A DNA stretch of 64,000 nt, taken from the NCBI RefSeq assembly GCF_025766255.1, contig NW_026516666.1, forward strand, positions 682,001 through 746,000. Reading direction: 5' to 3'. Positions 56,833 through 64,000 of the stretch are shown here, piece after piece. Below the pieces are notes generated by a model, which was given only the letters and a program-made list of their open reading frames with translations, was not told the origin of the DNA and searched no databases. The translations under genes were made by a program, and so were the position numbers. The first letter of the stretch is position 1, and every line of letters begins with the position of its first letter. This DNA comes from Zychaea mexicana (lineage: Eukaryota; Mucoromycota; Mucoromycetes; Mucorales; Lichtheimiaceae).

Positions 56833-58182
56833 TCGTTCGAGTATATAGACCGAATAAAAAAAAGTTATGAATTGAAAAGAGATCCACTTTTTTGTGCTTC
56901 TTGCGTAGAGGTTAGTTTCCCCTGCAGAACACCTGGATAATTCTAATTGTTGGTTACACAGAGCGTTATAATGCTCCCCCTTCCCCTCCCCCCCAAGACT
57001 CTCCGCTATAACCACACACTTCAAATGACAACCCTTTTCTTTTTTTTAGTGCCTACGATCCTATTAATCCGCTTGCATTTCACTTTGCTGCATAACTCAT
57101 GGAGCCATCTCCAGCTCTTTGGATGCACTCGATTTCACGAAGACTGGCGGACTGCTGTGGAGCCCATACTAACAACCAGAACAACAATGATCACTAAGGC
57201 AACAAAGCACAAGCAATATCAGTTTCCATGGTATAAAATTCAATTTTACTGCGTACCCATTGTTATTCTATGGTGCCATTGTTGATCTAAGAGAAGGGAG
57301 CATTAAAATCATTCAGTATTCTGTACGCCGCAGATACGCCCATTGCCTTCATTGTACTTATTTTAGTCTTAATGGTCACAGTATCTGTTTTTGCGAAGTT
57401 GTGATGATGCCACTGAAAAAAGCAGAAGGCAGAAAGAGCTCGCTAATTCGGTGGGACAGCCCAAAGGAGAATGAAAGCCTATTTTTCTTCGGCTCTCCGT
57501 TTACGTAAACTAAGGTGACAATTTATAATACTTGGGTGACTAACTATGGCCTAGTGTGTGCTGAAGACTAGCGAGCCAATATACTCCACCGATCTGAGTT
57601 TGGGCATTGTGGCAATTGGGACAGAACGCTCAACTGGCTAAGATTGCTGGTGGGACGCGTATTCAAGAATGACTGGCTGCCGTTATATCTCTGTATGATG
57701 GTCTCGATTGTCTTCTTTCATTAAGCGTGAATTTTCTATAGTAGATTAAACAGCAGTACCGTAATAGCTCTTATTATGATTTTTCGTTCGAGCCTACAAC
57801 AGTATGTTATTCAGTGTGGTGTTCCCTCCCCGCTGCACCAACTGCTATAACCGTTGATGTCAAACATGTGAAAGCTCAAACAAGAAATTCAAGAAATCAT
57901 AACTGCTTCCGCTGGCAATCTGTTTCGCTATATCTTTACGTAGTTAAATGACTGATATTGTCATCAAACGCCCAACTTCATACAAGTTGCTCAACTCAGG
58001 AACGCCAGGCCTACCTTTTACGTAACTGAATAAAAGGGGGGCATGTATGCCTATCAAATTATCAAACAAGAAATTAGCGTGACCAAGCAGCGACTTCCGA
58101 ATTGGGGCGTAACCTGATTTTGCTGAGGTTTCTTCCGTTCGCTTTGTATAATACACATATCAGTTCCTTCCGTTATTTCGTT
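56833..58182. promoter_or_regulatory. Divergent spacer, formin / MSP1
   Basis: About 1.35 kb between divergent genes. Frames up to 112 codons occur but have no family resemblance, no good intron structure and biased composition. I see no RNA gene or repeat. Confidence 0.4.
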
Positions 58183-59828
58183 ATGGGTTTACTTTCTGGT
58201 CTATTTGATCGCTCGGGAAACATGCGTCCAGAAACGAAGAAATATGCCGCTGATGGTGTGTTTTCATGCTGACTATACTATAGATCGTCCTAAACCGTAT
58301 ATATGCAAACGCTCATTTCTTACATTGCTAAATTGTTGCGTGTCATATATAGTGGCCGTTTTTGCCCTGTCGCAAGTAGCATTCTACTTTGCGTTCAAAT
58401 GGATTGTCAGCTCCTTGGATCCAAATAAAGCCAAGCGTCAGGAAGCCAAGAGCAAGAGCTCAAAAGTTCTTGGCAAGCTTGGTGTATGTCATCGTTGTCT
58501 TTTAGTTTTCCTAGATTTGACTTTTAAAGTGGTTGCTAATTTGTTTTTATGATTATGAATGGTTTTTTGAACATAGGTCAAGGATCTGAAGTTGAGTGAA
58601 TACGAACAAATTATTGCAGCCGAGGTAGTCCATGCCGATGAGCTGTCGGTCACCTTTAGAGGTAAAATCAGTGGTTGTTTTGGGCAATACACATTGGCGA
58701 ATAAATATGTGTATCTCACCACGCATATAAATATAACTTAGAAATCGGTGGACTTGATCATATCGTCCAGGATTTACGCGAAAGTGTCATTTATCCACTC
58801 TGTTACCCAGAGCTTTTTACCTCTGCTTCTGGTTTATTGGGTGCACCCAAGGGTGTCTTGCTGTATGGTCCTCCTGGATGTGGCAAAACGATGTTGGCAA
58901 AGGCACTTGCTAAGGAAAGCAACGCTACATTTATCAACCTTCATGTGTCAACATTGACGGACAAGTATTATGGCGAATCCAACAAACTCGTCGCTGCACT
59001 GTTCTCATTGGCACGTAAATTGCAACCTTCCATCGTCTTTATTGACGAGATCGACTCCTTTTTGAGAGAACGTCGAAGCACGGATCATGAAACAACCGGT
59101 ATGATGAAGGCCGAATTTATGAGTATGTGGGATGGTTTGACTACCGGTGAAGATAGCCGCATTGTTGTTCTCGGCGCCACCAACAGACCCAACGACATCG
59201 ATTCTGCTATTCTTCGACGAATGCCAAAACGATTTGCTGTACGATTGCCAAGTGAAGCACAGAGAAGAAGCATCCTCGAACTGGTAAGTTGTCTCATCAC
59301 TACTGCAGCAACGGCGGTCAAGAAAATGGGTTTTAATGGACTGCTATGCTGATAATAACGGATGTACCTTCATCTTATGCATTAGCTCTTGCACGATATA
59401 AACCTTGCACCGAACTTCAACATAAGCGAACTGGTACAGCGAACTGCAGATTGTTCTGGTAGTGATCTGAAGGAGCTTTGCCGTAATGCTGCAATGATAC
59501 CTATCCGTGAATACGTTCGCTCGGTACAGAGAGAAGGTGACACTGCTGGATTATCAAGTGATAATTTATTGAACATTGACACATCAGTAAGTGTTTGGTT
59601 AAAGGACTGGAAAAGCAGGGATCGTGAAAATGATGGGCTAAAGGGTGGGCAAAGGAAAAAGAAGGAGGATTCATTGGAAACTAACGGTGATAACACCTCC
59701 TTTAGAACATAAACATTCGACCATTGACTGTAGAAGATTTCTATTCCTATGACGAAACAAACGCCAAAACATATGCTTACACACAAGGAGAAAAAGCACA
59801 TATTCCACAACAAGAAAACCTTGACTAA
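58183..59828 (+). CDS. MSP1: Mitochondrial outer membrane AAA translocase Msp1/ATAD1
   Basis: Six exons (58183-58255, 58353-58483, 58577-58661, 58742-59283, 59386-59586, 59706-59828) give 384 residues. A single N-terminal membrane segment lies at residues about 25-46 ([19 protein letters not shown]). The linker helix [17 protein letters not shown] follows, then one AAA domain with Walker A GPPGCGKT (K145), Walker [11 protein letters not shown] (E199) and arginine-finger region RRMPKRF. The C-terminal helix region has [13 protein letters not shown]. Msp1 extracts mislocalised tail-anchored proteins from the mitochondrial outer membrane and peroxisomes. The C-terminus is longer than in yeast and Gln/Glu-rich. 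No key residue is missing. Confidence 0.94.
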
Positions 59829-61304
59829 TATCAAAAGCATTATCTACCCGACCCAACCTATCAACCGTTTCTATATACTACAACAACAGCTATTACTACA
59901 TTGACAACCGTATATACACTTTCAAAATCGACAAAGAAAATAAAAAATAGCCTCCTTATTGCGCACCTAACAGTAAATTCTGCTATATCTTTAAGCACTT
60001 TTTTTTCATATCAATTTAAGTCTAACAGCTATAATACTCTGAGTAAGATTGTTCTATAACTGCTCAGTAATATGGCATATGTAATAGTCACAACAAGCAC
60101 ATTTTGTTGGTAGATACATACGCAAGGCCATGGTATGTTATCCCCTACTGCAACGTGATCGAGCTGTCTTCGCGTTTATGCCACCCATTCGTTGCTATCG
60201 AGATGACGTGAAGACAAAATGTTTCAATAAAGAAGTTTTGCAAGATCAATACTTAAGCAAACATCCAACAGCTACACTAGTAATCTATGCCTACAATTGC
60301 TACAAGAACATCATCGCTGAGCCTTTCTGGTTGGAGAGACAGCCAGAAAAGAGAGGTAGATCCGCATCCACACAGTAGGTATAGTATAGCAAAAAGCAAT
60401 GATGGTATCATGGTATAGCATATCGCGAGATCCGGAGAATTCAAGAAGGGTAGCTCACTTGGTATCTGTACGGTCGTCGTCGACGTTTGCGGTGATGCTG
60501 CGTACCTGTAAATTGAATAGGGATAGAGGCTGACCAGTGTCTATTGTGCTTGCTCGACAGTGCTTGCTTTGTATATATAAGAAAATAAATAGAAGGAATG
60601 TTATATAGTATACTTGTACACACCCCGTCTCGGTCAGCACCGCGTGACCGCGAAGTATCCCCGGCTCGATGATAAAGGTTGAACCAGTCTACAGTCTACA
60701 AGGAAACATCCTCCATTCTAGATTCCCCCTTCTTTATTAACAACATAGCACATTCTTAACTAGTGGAGAAAAAATTGCAACGTACTGACTGTTAGCTCTA
60801 ATTGTGGGTGAGCACAGGGTAAAGTAGAAGACATCAAAGCAGTTATATAGACCATTTAGCAAATGTGCCGGGCCATCAATACTGCTATATACCACAGTCC
60901 AGAGCCAAAATGCCATATCGATAGCAGGAATTCTTTTGCCACGCGCAAATGAAATGTAGCTACTACTTTTTGTGTATGTTCCTTTTTTTATATTTGTAGT
61001 TCATACAACTATCTGTTTGTGAAGCACGCGCGACGTTATCTCTCCTCAGTAATCGCAGATCACTAATTCTCCCTTTCTCGATAACTCAAAGGCTGCTTTG
61101 ACGACCATTTTGAAGACCATCAGGTCCGGCCTCTTTAACTCCGTCATAGACTGGGCGGGCAGAATATGTCAGCTATGAGAACGATATAAAAATGTCAGCC
61201 GACCATGCATGTTGGAAATTCACAAAAAGATAGATAATGCGTCGCATGCCTTTTTATTTTCTTTTCCTTTTGTTCTATGACGTACAATTTCTTTTCTGTT
61301 ACTC
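59829..61304. other. Long spacer, no gene recognised
   Basis: About 1.5 kb between MSP1 and the HAD gene. An 82-codon plus-strand frame at 60130-60378 (starting MVCYPLLQRDRAV) has unbiased composition but no family, introns or homologous copy to support it. The remainder looks empty. Confidence 0.35.
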
Positions 61305-62275
61305 ATGCCTGCAGTAGCCTTTGACTTTCTTGGTGAATATCCGTATATATCTTGTTGCTCTATGAATGTGATAATTTAACGGCCTACTTTATTTTTGTTG
61401 GCAACAACGACTACGACGACAATAGGTACGCTATTTTCCTTTGCGCCCGTTATTGATCGCCTCGAAGACGTGTTTGGAAAGAATGTACTACCGATGCGAC
61501 AGAATGCCGAACGATTATTCTTTCAATGGATGTGGTCGGGTCTGCGCGATTACTTTGGGTCGTCCCAAGCTGGTCGCTACTGTCCTTTGATGACTGTTTT
61601 ACAAAGCACACTGACACGCGCCATGATTATTGAGGGATACGCTGCACCGAGCAAGGAGCAAACAGAAAAAGTGATGCGAGCTTTCATAGAAGATATCAAG
61701 CCAGCCGCCAGCGCGATAGAGGCTTTAGAGTTGCTCAAGAAAAACAATTGGGATATTTGGGTCGTCACAAACGGAGCCTATGCAGGCACCGTCTCACTAT
61801 TACGACAAAACGAAATTTTGGACTATTTCCGTCGAGGCGATGAAGTCAACGTTTTGAGTTGTGACGATCTGATGATATCCAAACCGCATCCCAAGGTTTA
61901 TTCGGAGCTCATGCGACTCAACGTTCATCGGACTCGAAGGATTGAGGTATGCTTAATTGTGGATTCTTGCTCCTTGTGTATAATCTGCTTATGGCAGGTG
62001 GGCGGGATTAGACGTTTCGCTGCTCAATTTTTTTTTTTCATTAATGCAACCGTGAACATTGACGTAACTAGAATTTTTACCTCGTTGCATCGCATGCATG
62101 GGATCTCGCTGGCGCAAAGAACGTTTCGTTCCGTACTGTGTTCCTTACTACGGAAGAAAAGATATATCCAGCGGACATGTATGATGGAGTTGGACCGGAC
62201 TTACAAGGGGATTCGATCTTGGAATGCGTTCAAGCAATGATAGATCTTGAAAAGAGCAAAAAACATTTTCTTTGA
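61305..62275 (+). CDS. HAD-superfamily hydrolase, L-2-haloacid dehalogenase type
   Basis: Three exons (61305-61332, 61426-61946, 62072-62275) give 250 residues. The nucleophile motif AFDFLGTLF (D7) is assembled across the first intron. Motif II is VVTNGA, the conserved lysine is in ISKPHP, and the last motif is SHAWDLAGAKN. DxLGT without a second Asp, together with SxAWDxxGA, marks the type II haloacid dehalogenase group rather than phosphatases. These enzymes replace a halide on 2-haloacids through an aspartyl ester; many fungal members are untested and may act on other substrates. The ERI1-like gene follows and converges on it. No sign of recent transfer: it has introns like its neighbours. 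Confidence 0.85.
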
Positions 62276-62506
62276 AGCAGTAGAAAACATCACCTTGCAT
62301 CTAGACCCACTGCCAGTACACCTTTGCATAATATCTCCCAGTATATACAATCGATTTCCCTTAATTTCCTCATCACTTCCTCCGTCTTTTATCCCAATTT
62401 ATACCAACAACGACAGTAAGAGTTACTGTGCCATCTTGCCCCGATATACTATGATAATAGTAATAGAAGGATGTGCTCTCTAGCGGATTTAGTGTGGTAA
62501 CGAAAA

Positions 62507-63704
62507 TCATCTTCTTTTTCTGCGTTTCGGTTTCTCCCAATACATGTTTGTCTTAAACACACAGCCGTCTATTCGCATCTTTTGAGCTATCCGACACAAG
62601 TTCCGGGCATCATCCAAACCAGAATGTTGACGGCCTTCAAATGCCATGCTTAAAGTTTCCAACATTTTGGTGATATTCATTCCTTGTTTGAATCCATAAA
62701 ACTCTCTAAACATCTTGCGGATGTTAACCCATGGCAGCTTGAAATACGAGGGCCGTTCAATGTCGCTATGAGCACATTGCTTAGTAATAAAGTCACGAAT
62801 ATCAAAAGGTCCATCTAGAAGACGAGCTCTTAAGTTAGTGCTACTACGACCCGCATTCGGCTTTACACATAAGTCTGCTATTTGTATTCTGGAATCTTTT
62901 AGATATACCTGTTACAAATACAGCACTCTTTTTCTGAAACAATGAATGTTTGGCGAGGAACTCTTGAAATGAATTCAGTACTTCGATAAATGTTGGACTT
63001 GCGTCAACAGTTTGCTTCATGATTATAAAAAGAAACAGTTCGATTTAGATCCGATTCCTCGGCCTAAATTGCACTTTGTGTTGCTATTGCTATTTATCGT
63101 ACCTGGTCAATGCCTGTCAGTTTTATGCAGTAGTCTGATAAAATTGGATTGGTTCCGGGTTTGACATAGGAACGAAACTCATCCACCTATCCATACATCG
63201 AAGCAATTAATATCATCATCACATGCAATTAGAAGAACAAAGACTGCAAAATTGTAAACATACTATTTCAAACGTGCGACCATCGACAAGAACAATAGGA
63301 AACTCGATAATTTCATTCGGGTATTCAAAGCTACCGCCTTCTTCACAAGTTGCTTCTACGTCAAAGAACAAGTAATAGTCGAAAGGTTGCTTTTTAAGCG
63401 GCTGATCGTCGCGATCTTGAGTTAATTCTGAATCTTCCTTTTGTTGCGACTTTTGCTCTTGTTGTTTTTGTCCATCAATACAGGTGGCGCCAGCAGAAGA
63501 AGAAGGCAATGGCGAAGGTCGCGTTTTGTTTCGTTCCTCTTCTTGTTGCTGTTTCTCATTCTGCGCTGCAAGCTTCTTTTTCGCTTTGCGCAATCGTTTC
63601 TTGAGTTCGGGTTTGTGTCCACGAGTGTCAAGGCCGAGATCTTGCAATGCTTTTCTAAGCGCTTCCACAGTTGTGCTAGGAGTGGAGGTTGAATCACTTT
63701 CCAT
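62507..63704 (-). CDS. ERI1: ERI1/3'hExo-like exoribonuclease with SAP domain
   Basis: Four exons (63264-63704, 63103-63186, 62909-63014, 62507-62814) give 312 residues. Residues about 12-45 are a SAP domain (VEALRKALQDLGLDTRGHK), which in animal ERI1 binds structured RNA. A Gln/Lys/Glu-rich linker leads to the DEDDh exonuclease: D115/E117 (FFDVEATCEE), D211 (FVTDGPFD), H274 and D279 (HSGLDDARN). Such enzymes trim the 3' ends of histone mRNA stem-loops and 5.8S rRNA and degrade small RNA duplexes, so this could tune RNA interference. The basic end (KPKRRKRR) looks like a nuclear signal. The start is the Met of MESDST. Confidence 0.9.
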
Positions 63705-63831
63705 TAGTAAAAAAGTATAAAAATAAGAAAGGAAGGCGGTCGGGGAAAGACGCATACGGAGCGACCCGCGCAGCCAACATACACAACAACAATTGTCGTA
63801 TTCCTTTTCTACTTGCCAGTATCATAACGTT

Positions 63832-63979
63832 TCACTTACTCCGTTCGATACTTGTCCCTCAAGGATCATATCCGCAAATTTATTGAACTGACTGCTTTCT
63901 TGATGAAATTACATACCGCGTATGATGCGTTCTTCTCCACTGTCTGCATCAATTACTAGTAGCTTTGAAAAGTATAAAA
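63832..63979 (-). CDS. Partial gene at the right edge (uncertain)
   Basis: A minus-strand frame entering from beyond the window reads LLVIDADSGEERIIRG up to a GTATGT donor near 63915. A possible continuation ends TSIERSK with TGA at 63832-63834, though that point also looks like a GTAAGT donor. Too little is visible to name a family; upstream exons lie outside the window. Confidence 0.3.
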
Positions 63980-64000
63980 TACTTTAATCTATGCCGAAAA

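Noticed and set aside
1..64000. CRISPR arrays, bacterial operons, ribosome binding sites
   Set aside because: The sequence is clearly eukaryotic, with spliceosomal introns in nearly every gene; no regularly spaced repeats were seen.

Overview
The window reads as nuclear DNA of an early-diverging filamentous fungus, most likely Mucoromycota; the species cannot be named from the sequence. The evidence is many short GT-AG introns (about 50-110 nt), AT-rich spacers, and a mix of core eukaryotic genes (VPS4, MSP1, PEX14, DPL1, NDUFA8, MAD2, dynactin p27, formin). It also carries an ATG16 with a C-terminal WD40 propeller, an ERI1 exonuclease with a SAP domain and F-box/LRR fragments. There are no operons; each gene has its own introns. 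I rebuilt exon structures by hand, requiring each junction to keep the protein frame. Exon edges could be off by a base or two.

Left third (1-22 kb): ACOT13-like thioesterase, NDUFA8, the zinc protein CZIB, a Zn2Cys6 transcription factor, peroxin PEX14, a small PB1 protein, a short-chain dehydrogenase, sphingosine-1-phosphate lyase, a small conserved-looking protein, and a protein with an LRAT-like NC-H-F motif. Then comes the most unusual gene, a 1,348-residue, six-exon protein at 17.0-21.5 kb. It joins an N-terminal Cys-rich region, a complete DEDDy 3'-5' exonuclease domain and a C-terminal region that looks like a transposase, ending in a Cys-rich tail.

Middle (22-43 kb): a PPR protein, VPS4, a broken MAD2 gene, then an old tandem duplication of about 5.4 kb. 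Its two units share a nearly identical core (31963-35839 and 37359-41236) inside clearly diverged flanks, which suggests recent gene conversion. Each core holds a roughly 275-bp inverted repeat and a low-complexity Pro/Gln/acidic gene. The unit ends inside an F-box gene, so one copy keeps only a 3' remnant.

Right third (43-64 kb): ATG16 (16 exons), dynactin subunit 6, a large formin, MSP1/ATAD1, a haloacid-dehalogenase-type HAD protein, an ERI1-like exonuclease and the edge of one more gene. Membrane trafficking and organelle quality control recur (VPS4, MSP1, PEX14, ATG16, dynactin), but nothing shows that these genes are co-regulated.
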